Source of the DNA: Haladaptatus pallidirubidus
Lineage (GTDB): Archaea; Halobacteriota; Halobacteria; Halobacteriales; Haladaptataceae
Assembly (NCBI RefSeq): GCF_020700235.1
Contig: NZ_CP085307.1
Coordinates: 186,001 to 250,000 of the forward strand
DNA: 64,000 bases
Direction: 5' to 3'
Part shown: piece by piece, positions 34,332 through 43,594 of the stretch
How positions within the stretch are numbered: the first letter of the stretch is position 1
Layout of the letters: the number at the start of each line of letters is the position of its first letter
The notes under the pieces: generated by a model
What the model saw: only the letters and a program-made list of their open reading frames with translations
Told to the model about the DNA's origin: nothing
The model's database searches: none
Position numbers and translations under genes: made by a program

Positions 34332-34562
34332 GTGATCAAAAAGCAAACGTCGATCGAAAGCACTAGCGTGGATTCACACTATCTGAGCTGCGTTTGCTGT
34401 ACAACCACACTAGACATCACTGAATCACATCCGATAATCATCCGGGAAGAAGTAAACGAAATTGGTGAAGACGTCCGAGTTACGTACCATTTTTGTTCAG
34501 GTGATTGTCGGAGCCAGTGGAAAAGTGAAACTGAATATAACTCTGACACTGTAGCTTACTAA
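34332..34562 (+). CDS. Small CxxC zinc-ribbon protein
   Basis: It encodes 76 residues from a GTG at 34332. Two cysteine pairs, CVCC near residue 20 and FCSGDC near residue 54, frame a strand-rich middle, the plan of small haloarchaeal zinc fingers. A TATA-like AAATATAAAT (34317-34326) lies just upstream. It ends 33 bases before the target-site copy of the first IS5-like insertion, which did not disrupt it. Function unknown. Confidence 0.65.
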   Translation: MIKKQTSIESTSVDSHYLSCVCCTTTLDITESHPIIIREEVNEIGEDVRVTYHFCSGDCRSQWKSETEYNSDTVAY

Positions 34563-34657
34563 AAGTGAAACGCCCTGGATGGAATGTCAATATAAACGCC
34601 ACCGGCCTTGTTGAAACCCTTGCTGACAAACACGACTGGTGAGTAGCGAGGAGGAAG

Positions 34658-35151
34658 ATAGATACCTTCCCGAAGTCACGACTTCTCCGGTTCGTCGAAC
34701 GTGCTATCGTGCTGGCCCGTCGTGCTGTTGCTCGGTTCTCGACACGCTATTCGCGGAAGCGATTCACGCTCCGACAACACGGAAACACGATACTCAGATC
34801 GCGCTACAGGTGGTGACCCGCAACGCGGAGTCCAATGCGGTGCTGACCGGTGACAAGGGATATGACGATCAGAAGCTCCGGCGGCTCGCCCGTGACCACG
34901 ATATTCGGCCACTCATCAGGCACCGTGAGTTCACGCCACTCCACAAGGCATGGAATGCGCGACTGGACAGTGGCCTCTACTATCAGCGGAACATGAACAA
35001 GACAGTCAACGCGGCGATTAAACAGAAATTCGGTGCGTTCGTACGGTCACGCCTTTGGTGGAAGCAGTTCCGCGAACTCGTTATCAAGTGCGTCGTTCAC
35101 AACCTGGAACGGAGCCTCGCCATTTCACACGAAGAGGGCGATTGTCCGTAA
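34658..35151 (+). pseudogene. IS5-family transposase, internally deleted
   Basis: It is homologous to the intact transposase at 40138-40959. The start position reads ATA instead of ATG, and about 358 bases (codons about 41-160) are missing, joined at a short CGACAACACG-like microhomology near 34775, which shifts the frame. The C-terminal part is open: NAVLTGDKGYDDQKLRRLAR, then RHREFTPLHKAWNARLD. In the final motif the catalytic Glu is replaced: YYQRNMNKTV has Lys where the intact copy has YGQRSQSETV. It cannot be active. Confidence 0.85.
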
Positions 35152-35357
35152 TTTTGAGAGAAACGGGCTGTTGAATACAGAGGATCATATAGCAGAGCAG
35201 TATCAATAGGTGAAATAGACCTGGTTCACATAGCGGCGGGCCCATCCGAAGTCGTGGCTGCCTTCGAGAAGGTGCGCAACGTAGATACATACCGTCTGAT
35301 CAGTTTCCGGCCCTTTTGTCGTCCATATTGAATAGGCTCGACGATCAAGAGGATTCC

Positions 35358-35912
35358 ATGGCCAACCTCATCTACGCCATTAACTCATCACTCGACGGCT
35401 ACATCGCCGACGAGAACGGCAACTTCGACTGGACAAACCCATCTGAAGACGCACATGCCTTCTTCAATGACCTCCAACGATCGGTGGGCACCTTCCTCTC
35501 CGGCCGTCGCATGTATGAGACGATGAGGGTGTGGGACTCATTTCTCCTCGACGACCTCTCCGAGGTACAACGCGAGTTCGCCGAGGCGTGGCGGGATACC
35601 GACAAGGTCGTTTACTCATCCACCCTGGACGCCGTATCGGAACCGCGGACCCGGCTGGAGCGGACGTTCGACCCCGAAGTGGTACAGACCATGAAAGACA
35701 AAGCCGACCGCGACCTGCAGATCGGTGGTGCCGGCCTCGCTGCCGAGGCCATCCAGGCAGGTCTGGTCGACCGGTATGTCCTGCGCTTGGTCCCGACGAT
35801 CGTCGGTGGAGGAACCCGAGCCCTCCCCGACACAGCGCGGGTCGACCTCGCTCTCAACACGACACGTCGTTTCGACGACGGCTCCGTCCTAGTCGACTAC
35901 AGCCTCCAATGA
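35358..35912 (+). CDS. Dihydrofolate-reductase-family protein (RibD C-terminal domain type)
   Basis: It encodes 184 residues from the ATG at 35358 (MANLIYAINSSLDGYIAD). The fold is the DHFR-like NADPH-binding domain: GTFLSGRRMYETM, KVVYSSTLDAV, DLQIGGAGLAAEAIQAGLVD and LRLVPTIVGGGTRALP are typical. Such stand-alone proteins reduce unknown substrates and are common accessory genes. It is an intact cargo gene inside an IS5-like element. Its higher GC content than the flanks suggests an origin elsewhere. Confidence 0.88.
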   Translation: MANLIYAINSSLDGYIADENGNFDWTNPSEDAHAFFNDLQRSVGTFLSGRRMYETMRVWDSFLLDDLSEVQREFAEAWRDTDKVVYSSTLDAVSEPRTRLERTFDPEVVQTMKDKADRDLQIGGAGLAAEAIQAGLVDRYVLRLVPTIVGGGTRALPDTARVDLALNTTRRFDDGSVLVDYSLQ

Positions 35913-36496
35913 CCAAACCGACCCGTAATCAGGCAGCGGGATAGACCACCAGTCAGATCAACGGCACAGTGGCGGCGACCGTTGATGTCCGGCAGGGCCC
36001 CGCGAATCAGGCGCATGTGCTGCATCCATTCTCTGTAATCAGCACGGCATTAGAATCATGTGTCAGTGTTGACGGGAATGATTGACACCTGTAAACTACG
36101 CGGGTGTAGATACCGCCGAATCCGCTGTTTTATGCGCGCAAGATACTCGCACTCTATTCAGCACGACTGTTGAAACCTATCTCTGATCGGGGGTTTCAAC
36201 AAGGCAACGCCACCCTATTCATTAAAACCATGTCCATGATTCGTGTACTGTGACGGTGAACGCAGATGTGAACGGTACGGTGCATCCGATGAAAAATATC
36301 TTAGAGTCCTCTGAGAGAGTATATGAGTAATGGTCGGTTGGCATGGCCAATAGTCCCGCTGCAATCCGCCCTCAGGACTGTTCGCACCGAGCAAATGAAT
36401 AAGCTGCGAACCCCCCAACCCCAACGGTTGGGCGTCCATCGCCCTTCAGACAAGGAGGATGCAAATGTTGGCTTGGTGTAACGATGATCGTATTAA
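35913..36496. other. Gene-free stretch across the right end of the first insertion
   Basis: No supported gene. Up to 36205 it belongs to the element and carries end-like sequences (ACGCGGGTGTAG near 36099, TGTTGAAACC near 36168). From 36206 it is host sequence up to the exonuclease stop codon, with no recognisable tRNA, terminator or gene. Confidence 0.5.
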
Positions 36497-37510
36497 TCAG
36501 AACTCGTCGAGCGACGCCTGATTTTTCTTGAGTGAACGCGCCGTAATGCTGAATTCACTTTCGAGATGCGTCGCAAATTCGTCGGCGAATCCATGCTGTG
36601 TGTATACTTGATTTGGATCTAGCGCGTCGACCGTCGCAGTGAGTTCCGAAAAATCGCAGTGATCGGAGAGAACAAACGTTTCGTCGTAATCCCCGCGATA
36701 TTTGAACGAATCCTCGATAGCCCAGCCGGAGAAACCCGCCTTCACAGCACCCGTGTTTTTGACGATGTGGTCGACGAACGAGAGTCTGTTCGTTTGCGCA
36801 GGGAGGATCAATGCGTCACCAGCACCCAATGTCGTCTCGCGATCGTAGCGCTCGGCGTTAAATGCTACATCGTGGGACTCTTCGATAATAGCGTTCATTT
36901 TTCGAATGGCATCCGTTACAAACAACCGGTCGCGATCGGAGCGGGAGACGAGTAATTCGAGTTCCTGAGCGCGTCCAAGCGTATACCCGAAGAGAATGAC
37001 TGGCGTATCGGATGTATCATCCAGCCAATCGACGATCCGGCGTTCAAGTACTGCCTGATCATCGAAGATATAATCGGGTTTCCCGTAGGTAGTTTCGGTG
37101 ATAAGTACGTCGACATCATACGTGGCGGCGACGGCTTCGGCATCGAAGCCGCTGAGAAGAAACCGATCCCGTGTAGAAAAGTCGCCAGTATGAAGGTAGG
37201 TCGTTCCATTCGGATCTTCGATAATCGTTGCGCGTGAGCCAGGAACGTGGCCTGCCGATACTTGTGTAACTGCTGGATGAGTAGTGCGTGAAACCATTCC
37301 CCCGTCTTCTCGTCGCGCGTCAGCAAGACGTGCCGTCAGCTTCGAACAAATCAGCTTGGTAGGCGCCTGTGTATAGAGGTGGTCGCCATGGGCATGACTC
37401 AGCACGGCGATATCATCGGCTGGTTTCGTTGCATCGATAACGACCGTCTCGCCGGTTGTGAGATCGATTTGAATTCCATCGCGAAGACTGACCATATTCG
37501 CACTAGTCAT
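36497..37510 (-). CDS. Metallo-beta-lactamase/beta-CASP exonuclease of the ligase cluster
   Basis: It encodes 337 residues from the ATG at 37510 (MTSANMVSLRDG). The metal ligands are seen in SHAHGDHLY (HxHxDH) and HTGDFSTRD, with a later SDHCDF and QHGFADEFATHL. It matches the exonuclease that, in bacteria, is linked with an ATP-dependent DNA ligase (Lhr-Pe-Lig-Exo cluster), and it is related to mRNA 3'-end processing factors. It follows the ligase gene by 58 bases on the same strand. A role in trimming DNA ends before ligation is inferred. Confidence 0.82.
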   Translation of the reverse strand: MTSANMVSLRDGIQIDLTTGETVVIDATKPADDIAVLSHAHGDHLYTQAPTKLICSKLTARLADARREDGGMVSRTTHPAVTQVSAGHVPGSRATIIEDPNGTTYLHTGDFSTRDRFLLSGFDAEAVAATYDVDVLITETTYGKPDYIFDDQAVLERRIVDWLDDTSDTPVILFGYTLGRAQELELLVSRSDRDRLFVTDAIRKMNAIIEESHDVAFNAERYDRETTLGAGDALILPAQTNRLSFVDHIVKNTGAVKAGFSGWAIEDSFKYRGDYDETFVLSDHCDFSELTATVDALDPNQVYTQHGFADEFATHLESEFSITARSLKKNQASLDEF

Positions 37511-37568
37511 CGAGCTGTACCTCCGCTGTCTGTGCGACACATATCCTCCTCATGGGATCAATCATCAT

Positions 37569-39248
37569 TTATTCTGTCCACTGTTCCTCGTAGAGGCGTT
37601 CTACACGTTCGAATCGGTCGGCATCTTCGGGTCCAAGGTCGTCGCGAAAGCCCCCAAATCGGGGGAATCGGAGCGCGTACCCAGACTCATAAGTGGTCGA
37701 TTTTTGAATCTCTTCGTACTCAACCTCAATGACTACCTCCGGGCGAAGGTGTGCTGTTCGGCCTTCAACCGACTGAATCAACGGTTCGAGTTTTGTCGTG
37801 ATTTCACGAAGCTCAGCATCAGTCAATCCTGAAAACATCTGTCCAACTTCACGCAGTTCCTCTCGCTCGGCGTCCCAACAGGCAAGTCGTAGACGGCCCA
37901 GCCAGTTACTCTTTCGACCCTCGCTCCATTTTGCACCGACGACGACGAGGTCGAGCGGCTCCATCATCGGCTTTACTTTTAACATGTATCCGACACGTGA
38001 ACCAGGTTGATAGACTGCATCCAAGTTCTTCACCATGATGCCCTCCTGACCGGCTGCCAGTGCATCACGGTAAAACGACATTGTGTTGTCCACCGATGTT
38101 AGCCGACGATTCGTCGCCCGTTGAATCGTCCCTCTGCCTTGGTCAATGAGCGTTTCGAGACGCTCAATTCGGTCAGACAGGGGCGTGTTTAGAAGCGATT
38201 CATCAGTATGATAGAGTAGGTCGAAGACGTGGACGGTCACTGGATACGCGGCAACCATCTCTTCGATATTGGTTTTCCGTTTGATCCGTTTCGAAAATTC
38301 CTGGAAGGGGATCGGACTGCCAGTATCAGGGTCGTACCCGACCACTTCCGCTTCGATGATGGCGTTTTCGGCGGCAACCTCCTCGTGCACGGCCGTAACG
38401 ATATCCGGGAATTGGACTGTGACGTCCCCAAGTCGCCGGGTGAACACACGTACCTCATCGCTCTGGATGTGGATCATAACTCGCATCCCGTCGTATTTGT
38501 ATTCAACGAGCGGGCGTTCGGTTGCTTCAAGCGCATCTGCGACACTTTCGGCCTTTTGCGCAAGCATCGCCTTTACCGGCCGGAACAACTGGACTTCGAG
38601 ATCATCGAGTCCGGCAAGTCCCTCTGTACGAGCCGTTTCACTAACGGTGCGAAAGTCGTTTGTAACTTCGTAGGCTCGCTCAACTGCCTGAACTGCGTCG
38701 TCGGATCCATCGAAGAACGCCATGGCAATAGCGTCTCGAATCGTTCCTTCGCCGACGCCTAACCGCATGGCGCCAACGATTGTACGAACGATGTATCGTG
38801 CTTCGTTTGGATCGGCGTTCGCAAGCAGTTCGGCGATATCGTTGATGCGTCGTTCCTGACTTCCTGGTCCTTCGTATTCGGCGAGACCCCGAAGTGTATC
38901 GTAAACGTGGCGAATCTCGAGCGTTTCCGAAACGAGCGTAGTCTGGGCACGGGACTCGATCGCGTGTGCGGCAGCATCTCCAAGGTCACCAGCTTCACGC
39001 CACCATGATTCGAGTTGCTCCTCATCAACGCCGGTTGTGTTCTCGATAGCTTGTGCTGTCAACGAGGACGAGACGCCAAGGTCGTCGGGTTCCCAGGGGG
39101 CAAATAGGCGACCACGCACGAGCTGAGTGAGCACCGGTAATAAGTCGTGTGCGTTCTCAAAACACTCCGCTACGATCTCGGTCTTTTCGATCGTAGAAGA
39201 AGTCTCGTCGAGACGGTCGTATACCGCGACGAGACACCCATAGTCCAT
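37569..39248 (-). CDS. ATP-dependent DNA ligase
   Basis: It encodes 559 residues from the ATG at 39248 (MDYGCLVAVYDRLDET), the size of archaeal replicative ligases. An N-terminal DNA-binding domain precedes the adenylation domain with motif I VEYKYDGMRVMIH, whose Lys carries AMP; motif III is in HVFDLLYHTDE, motif IV in EGIMVKNLD, motif V in MLKVKP. An OB-fold with VEVEYEEIQKSTTYESGYAL follows. It seals nicks in replication and repair. It is in line with uvsE and the exonuclease, an operon-like repair set. Confidence 0.93.
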   Translation of the reverse strand: MDYGCLVAVYDRLDETSSTIEKTEIVAECFENAHDLLPVLTQLVRGRLFAPWEPDDLGVSSSLTAQAIENTTGVDEEQLESWWREAGDLGDAAAHAIESRAQTTLVSETLEIRHVYDTLRGLAEYEGPGSQERRINDIAELLANADPNEARYIVRTIVGAMRLGVGEGTIRDAIAMAFFDGSDDAVQAVERAYEVTNDFRTVSETARTEGLAGLDDLEVQLFRPVKAMLAQKAESVADALEATERPLVEYKYDGMRVMIHIQSDEVRVFTRRLGDVTVQFPDIVTAVHEEVAAENAIIEAEVVGYDPDTGSPIPFQEFSKRIKRKTNIEEMVAAYPVTVHVFDLLYHTDESLLNTPLSDRIERLETLIDQGRGTIQRATNRRLTSVDNTMSFYRDALAAGQEGIMVKNLDAVYQPGSRVGYMLKVKPMMEPLDLVVVGAKWSEGRKSNWLGRLRLACWDAEREELREVGQMFSGLTDAELREITTKLEPLIQSVEGRTAHLRPEVVIEVEYEEIQKSTTYESGYALRFPRFGGFRDDLGPEDADRFERVERLYEEQWTE

Positions 39249-39357
39249 CGTAATAACACACGGATGGAATCGGCAAAAAGACGCGGTTTGCAGTTGCAAC
39301 GCTTTATCTTTCCTGCTGACTGACGACTGAATAGAACCTGCGTAAAAGAGAGTTGAG

Positions 39358-40085
39358 CTACGCTGACTGTGTGGTATTTTGGTACCGAAGTACTGCCAAT
39401 TCTTTCTGCTTTGCTTCGATCATAACGTCGGCACCCGTTCCGTACGTATGGATCGGTCCGATAACATAGTCGCTGTGGTTCTGTGGTCGAATCGATGGAT
39501 CGGCCTCATGAAGGCGTCGAGATTCACTATAGTGAATGATTGGCGTCGTTTCCCACGTTTCGGTGGCGCGAGTGAGCGCTTCACGAAACGTCAATCCACG
39601 GCTCGTGAACTGATGATGGAGAGCGTCGTATGTAATTGGAATCTCGAGACGGTCATAAATTGCGTCAACCAACTCGGGAATACTCCATAGGGATTCGGTA
39701 TCGTCGTTTTCAACAGTCAATCGCTTCCGAACGGCTGGTGAGAGCCGTCTAAAGTGTTCACAGAATCGCTCGCTGGTTGCTTCTTTGTCACCATAGTGAG
39801 CGCCAATATGGATGTTAATCGCGTTGTAGGGTGTTCGCGGTAGTCCCATTGCATCGAGTATGGTGCCATGGTTTTCTAGATCTATCATCGACCGTTCGAT
39901 GACAGCATCGTCGTTGCTTGTTAGCTTCACGAAGTGATCCGGGTGAAATGTAAGACGGAGATCCTGCTCGAGAGCACGGTCACCAACCTCGGAAAGGAGC
40001 GAACGAACCGTTGGAGCGTTCGGCAAATCCCGAAGATCGTACTGACTGAACCACGGGAGAAGACCGGATGAGATCCGATAATAGT
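39358..40085 (-). pseudogene. uvsE: uvsE 3' part (UV-damage endonuclease), split by an insertion
   Basis: From 40085 to 39358 it encodes the C-terminal 240 or so residues of a UvsE/UVDE endonuclease, a TIM-barrel enzyme that nicks DNA 5' of UV photoproducts. After the junction it reads HYYRISSGLLPWFSQYDLRD, continuing FHPDHFVKLTSND, INIHIGAHYGDKEA and ITYDALHHQF, where His, Glu and Asp bind metals. The first 63 codons lie at 45210-45398. A shorter ORF from an ATG at 40026 remains open but lacks the first barrel strands, so the enzyme is probably inactive. Confidence 0.9.
40078..40085. repeat. Target-site duplication, left copy
   Basis: ATAATAGT directly precedes the left end of the 5.1-kb element and is repeated at 45210-45217 after its right end. 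Removing the element and one copy restores the uvsE frame. Confidence 0.9.
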
Positions 40086-40137
40086 GGCTCTGTTGAAATT
40101 CTCAGAGAGTTACATGTTCGTCCTGTAATTCCACAAG

Positions 40138-40959
40138 ATGAAGGCCCTCCCGAAGTCGCAGATTCTCCGTTTTACTGAGAAGGCGATCCATCTGGCACGC
40201 CAAGCGGTCTCTCGATACTCCTCGAAGTTCTCCAAACACCGCTATACACTCCCACAGCACGTTGTTCTGCTGTGTCTCAAAGTTCGGAAGAACACGACCT
40301 ACCGTGGCCTGCTTGACGAACTGATCGAGATGCCACGCATCCGTCGTGTTCTCGGGCTAGTCGAACTTCCTACGCCATCAACGCTCTGTAAGGCGTTCAA
40401 CCGGCTTGATATGGCCGTATGGCGTATCTTATTGACTCTCTCAGCCACGCTACTTCCGACGAGCGGAGTTGTTGGAGTTGATGCGTCAGGGTTCGACCGC
40501 AGTCACGCCTCGAAACACTACACGAAACGAGCCGAACTCACGATTCAGCAGCTCAAAGTGACGCTGTTGGTCGATACGAAGGTAAACGCGATTCTCGATT
40601 TACATGTGACAACGACACGAAAACACGATAGCCAGATCGCCCCGTCGTTGGTCAAGCGCAATCCCGAGAGTATTGAGATTCTGCTCGGTGACAAAGGCTA
40701 CGACGACCAGAAAATCAGGCGACTTGTCCGTCAATACGAGGTTCGTCCACTAATCAAGCATCGTGAATTCACGTCACTTCATCGGGCATGGAACGCACGC
40801 TTAGACGCTGATCTCTACGGACAACGGAGTCAATCAGAGACAGTCAACTCCACGCTCAAGCGGAAATACGGTGCGTACGTTCGCTCACGACGGTGGTGGA
40901 AGCAATTCCGTGAACTCACTATCGCTTGTCTCAGTCACAACATTGACCGATCACTCTGA
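40138..40959 (+). CDS. IS5-family DDE transposase, intact
   Basis: It encodes 273 residues. Catalytic residues are visible: VVGVDASGF (Asp115), LLGDKGYDD (Asp185) and the C-terminal signature YGQRSQSETVNSTLK with Y-x2-R-x3-E-x6-K (Glu234). An N-terminal helical DNA-binding region precedes them. It starts 52 bases inside the left inverted repeat, normal for an IS5 element. The same family gave the deleted copy at 34658-35151. It probably mobilises both elements. Confidence 0.93.
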   Translation: MKALPKSQILRFTEKAIHLARQAVSRYSSKFSKHRYTLPQHVVLLCLKVRKNTTYRGLLDELIEMPRIRRVLGLVELPTPSTLCKAFNRLDMAVWRILLTLSATLLPTSGVVGVDASGFDRSHASKHYTKRAELTIQQLKVTLLVDTKVNAILDLHVTTTRKHDSQIAPSLVKRNPESIEILLGDKGYDDQKIRRLVRQYEVRPLIKHREFTSLHRAWNARLDADLYGQRSQSETVNSTLKRKYGAYVRSRRWWKQFRELTIACLSHNIDRSL

Positions 40960-41403
40960 GTGATCAAGACAGAGGACTTACGGATCGCTTAGCACAGGGA
41001 GTAGACGTAACGCAGATCCCACAGCGCCCGGGTGACATAACTTATATATCCGATATCGCTCTTGAGTACGGTAGTTCTCATGAGCGCCGCCCTGTAGTCG
41101 GGCCCGATACACGCGGGCCCACGGCCGGCCGCCTTGGCCGAAAGCGACGGCTTTTTCGGACTGGCCCATGCCGCTGGCGCTTTCATGGCGGCGTTCACTC
41201 CGGTGTCCTGCGTGTTTCGCTCACAGATAGTGAATCGTTCAGCGACCACGCAACCCGACGAGACACGGAAGAATTTCGATGACCAGATCCCAACGCAGCC
41301 AATCAACCAGACCGCTGCTCTCGATTCGAGAGCGGGGGGCGCACAGTCGAATCGCTCAATTAAGTGTCCGGTATGACTGCCGAATCGCTGGCGGGGGCAG
41401 AGA
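40960..41403. other. Gene-free gap between transposase and exporter
   Basis: GC-rich with no supported gene. The minus strand is open for 228 codons across this gap and into the exporter (40989-41672), but reads low-complexity Ala/Pro/Arg sequence without a domain. A TATA-like TTATATAT lies at 41042-41049, about 350 bases before the exporter. No clear IS right end follows the transposase here, so the nearest ends are at 43017 and beyond. Confidence 0.45.
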
Positions 41404-42903
41404 ATGACGGATTCTTCGCCTGACCAGTCGGACCGATTCACTCGGGGATCGATCGTCTGGCCGTTACTCGCGCTCGCCGGCCCGCAGACTGCAACACAGT
41501 TGCTCCAAGTGGCGTACAACCTCACCGACACGTTCTGGGTCGGCCGACTCGGTGCCGATGCAGTAAGTGCGCTCTCCTTCTCTTGGCCACTTATCTTCCT
41601 GCTGATAAGCGTCGGTGCAGGGATGACCAATGCCGGAACAATCCTCATCTCGCAACACGTCGGTGCTGGCAACGATGACCGGCTTGGTCACGTCGCCGGT
41701 CAGACGATAGCGTTCGTCGGTTTGCTCTCGGTCGGCATGGCAGCGCTCGGAGCGGTGTTCGCTCCGCAACTACTGCAGGCGATCGGCGCTCCCGCGGGGA
41801 CAGTGGTCCACGATCTCGCCGTCACGTATACCCGAGTTATCGTCCTCGGGATGCCCTTCACCTTCGGCTTTTACGTCTTCATGGCGCTACTTCGCGGCTG
41901 GGGTGATACGAAGACGCCGATGTACCTGATGGTACTCAGCGTCGGGCTCAATATCGTCCTCGACCCGTTCTTCGTACTCGGATTCGCTGGAAATCCGCTG
42001 TTCAGTTGGGTGGGCCTCGATGGTCTCCAGCAGTCGCTTTTCACCGCCACCGGCTTCACCGGATTCGGGGTTACGGGCGCGGCGGCGGCGACGGTCCTCT
42101 CACGGGCTGCAGCAGCAGCCGTCGGCCTGTGGTTGCTGTTCGGTGGGCGCGTCGGGCTGCAACTCGGCTGGCGAGACCTGTTCTTGGAATCGGAGACCGT
42201 CACGAAAATCGTCCGAATCGGAGGTCCCGGAGCCATCGACCAGAGCACTGAATCCGTCGCAGCAATCGTCATGACGGCACTGATCGCCACCGTCGGTACT
42301 GACGCCGTCGCTGCGTACGGCATCGGTAATCGGTTCATTTCGCTCGTCTGGCTTCCTACTGTAGCGATGGGGATGTCCGTCGAGACAATCGTCGGACAGA
42401 ATCTCGGTAGCGGTCGCCGAGAGCGAGCGCGCCGGACGGTATACGTCGCCATCGCGATCCTTGCCTCCGCTTTCATCGTCGCCAGCGCCATTACCGTCTG
42501 GTTCGCCCGCCCCATCGTGGGGATGTTCATCGCTGGCCCGGAGGCCGACCCAATAATCAACCACGGTGCGACCTTCCTTCGTATCGTCGCACCGACGTGG
42601 GTCATCATGGCCTCGTACCACATGATGAACGGGGCCTTCTACGGGTCCGGATCGACCCGGATGGCGATGGGGATCGGCGTAACGACGCTATGGGGAGTCC
42701 GTGCTCTCGTCGCCGTTGTGCTCGTACTCGTATTCAGTCTCGGTGCGACCGGTGCGTGGTACGCCATCGCCCTGTCCAACGTCACTGCGGCCATCACAGG
42801 GGCGTTCTTCTTTTTCCGTGGCCGCTGGCTGCAGGATGTCCTCAGAGACGGTTCACCGGAGGATACGACTCCCGACGGAAACACGAAGGCAACTGACTCT
42901 TGA
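41404..42903 (+). CDS. MATE-family multidrug efflux protein
   Basis: It encodes 499 residues with about twelve membrane helices in two similar halves. Family marks: WPLLALAGPQTATQLLQVAYN in helix 1, DTFWVGRLGADAVSALSFSW, MPFTFGFYVFMALLRGWGDT, and VETIVGQNLGSG in the second half. Such exporters use sodium or proton gradients to expel cationic drugs. It is intact cargo inside the IS5-like element, on the same strand as the transposase. Confidence 0.93.
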   Translation: MTDSSPDQSDRFTRGSIVWPLLALAGPQTATQLLQVAYNLTDTFWVGRLGADAVSALSFSWPLIFLLISVGAGMTNAGTILISQHVGAGNDDRLGHVAGQTIAFVGLLSVGMAALGAVFAPQLLQAIGAPAGTVVHDLAVTYTRVIVLGMPFTFGFYVFMALLRGWGDTKTPMYLMVLSVGLNIVLDPFFVLGFAGNPLFSWVGLDGLQQSLFTATGFTGFGVTGAAAATVLSRAAAAAVGLWLLFGGRVGLQLGWRDLFLESETVTKIVRIGGPGAIDQSTESVAAIVMTALIATVGTDAVAAYGIGNRFISLVWLPTVAMGMSVETIVGQNLGSGRRERARRTVYVAIAILASAFIVASAITVWFARPIVGMFIAGPEADPIINHGATFLRIVAPTWVIMASYHMMNGAFYGSGSTRMAMGIGVTTLWGVRALVAVVLVLVFSLGATGAWYAIALSNVTAAITGAFFFFRGRWLQDVLRDGSPEDTTPDGNTKATDS

Positions 42904-42987
42904 TGACCTTCGTGCTGTATCGACTGGATCGTCGAGAAGATCTGTTCAATACGCACCTTTCAGTGACTAGCTGTTTCGGACGAGAAT

Positions 42988-43362
42988 CTATCTGAATAAG
43001 ATAATTTCAACAAAGCTGTTCTCTTGGATGACTCGAACACGAGAGCGAAAGACGTCGTAGTCCCGGTACCGTCGTGCTTCGATGCCCAGAAAGATGGTGA
43101 CGACAACGATCCCGATCAGCAAAATATAGTGTGGGTTATCAGCACTCGAAAACGCCCACGTCAGAATTGCTGCCATCAGCGTCACCGCCCACGTCGTCGT
43201 CTCGTCGAGGCGCTGCCGCCACGTTCCCACTCGGTCTACCTCTCCGCGATAGGCGTGGGCCATCACCGAACCGAGTCCCGTACTGTCGTCAACCATTTCG
43301 CGGCCGATCTCCCGTTGATCTGGTGCTGTTGGGTCGAACTCGTCGCTACCCGAATCGGTCAT
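42988..43362 (-). pseudogene. DUF2270 membrane protein, truncated by an IS end
   Basis: It encodes 124 residues. The start is normal for this family: an acidic tail, then GSVMAHAYRGEVDRVGTWRQ, two membrane helices (WAVTLMAAILTWAF, NPHYILLIGIVVVTIFLGIE) and ARRYRDYDVFRSRVRVIQE. The expected C-terminal half (more helices) is missing: the final nine or so codons are read from the IS-end sequence at 43003-43017, ending EIILFR. The family role is unknown. Confidence 0.75.
43003..43017. mobile_element. Internal IS5-like end 1
   Basis: AATTTCAACAAAGCT matches the complement of the left end of the large element (AATTTCAACAGAGCC) at 13 of 15 bases. With the left end at 40086 it would delimit a 2.9-kb unit of transposase plus MATE exporter. 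Confidence 0.6.
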
Positions 43363-43534
43363 AAAGGAGAGACACCTCCTCGCTCCATAAGCAGTGTTGG
43401 TGACGGCGTAATCTGAGTGTTAGTACTGGAGAACATTGAACAGTACGCAGGTGTAGTGAGCGAGTAGTTCACCGGTTTCGACGTGAAACAAACGGAGTCG
43501 TTGTGCTGAACTTATCCTCTAAGTCCTGCACGCC

Positions 43535-43548
43535 GATTTCAACAGATT
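43535..43548. mobile_element. Internal IS5-like end 2
   Basis: GATTTCAACAGATT again matches the core TTTCAACAGA of the element ends. Upstream, ACGCAGGTGTAG (43443-43454) recurs in a similar form near 36099 in the smaller element (ACGCGGGTGTAG), supporting a shared right-end region. Confidence 0.4.
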
Positions 43549-43594
43549 TGTGATCTGCTACACTGGAAAGTATGAGGATCCACGCAAATCCCTG

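Larger units (their letters stand above)
34604..36205. mobile_element. 1.6-kb IS5-like insertion carrying a reductase gene
   Basis: The left end GGCCTTGTTGAAACCC (34604-34619) and the right end GGGTTTCAACAAGGC (36191-36205) are inverted copies, and AACGCCACC (34595-34603 and 36206-36214) flanks both sides as a target duplication of 8-9 bases. Inside are an internally deleted transposase pseudogene (34658-35151) and a RibD-type reductase (35358-35912). A second end-like sequence, TGTTGAAACC (36168-36177), sits just inside the right end and pairs with GGTTTCAACA (36192-36201). It must have been moved by a transposase supplied elsewhere, or the transposase decayed after insertion. Confidence 0.75.

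Noticed and set aside
40989..41672. 227-codon minus-strand frame inside the large element
   Set aside because: Its end is antisense to the MATE exporter and the rest is Ala/Pro/Arg low-complexity sequence with no domain.
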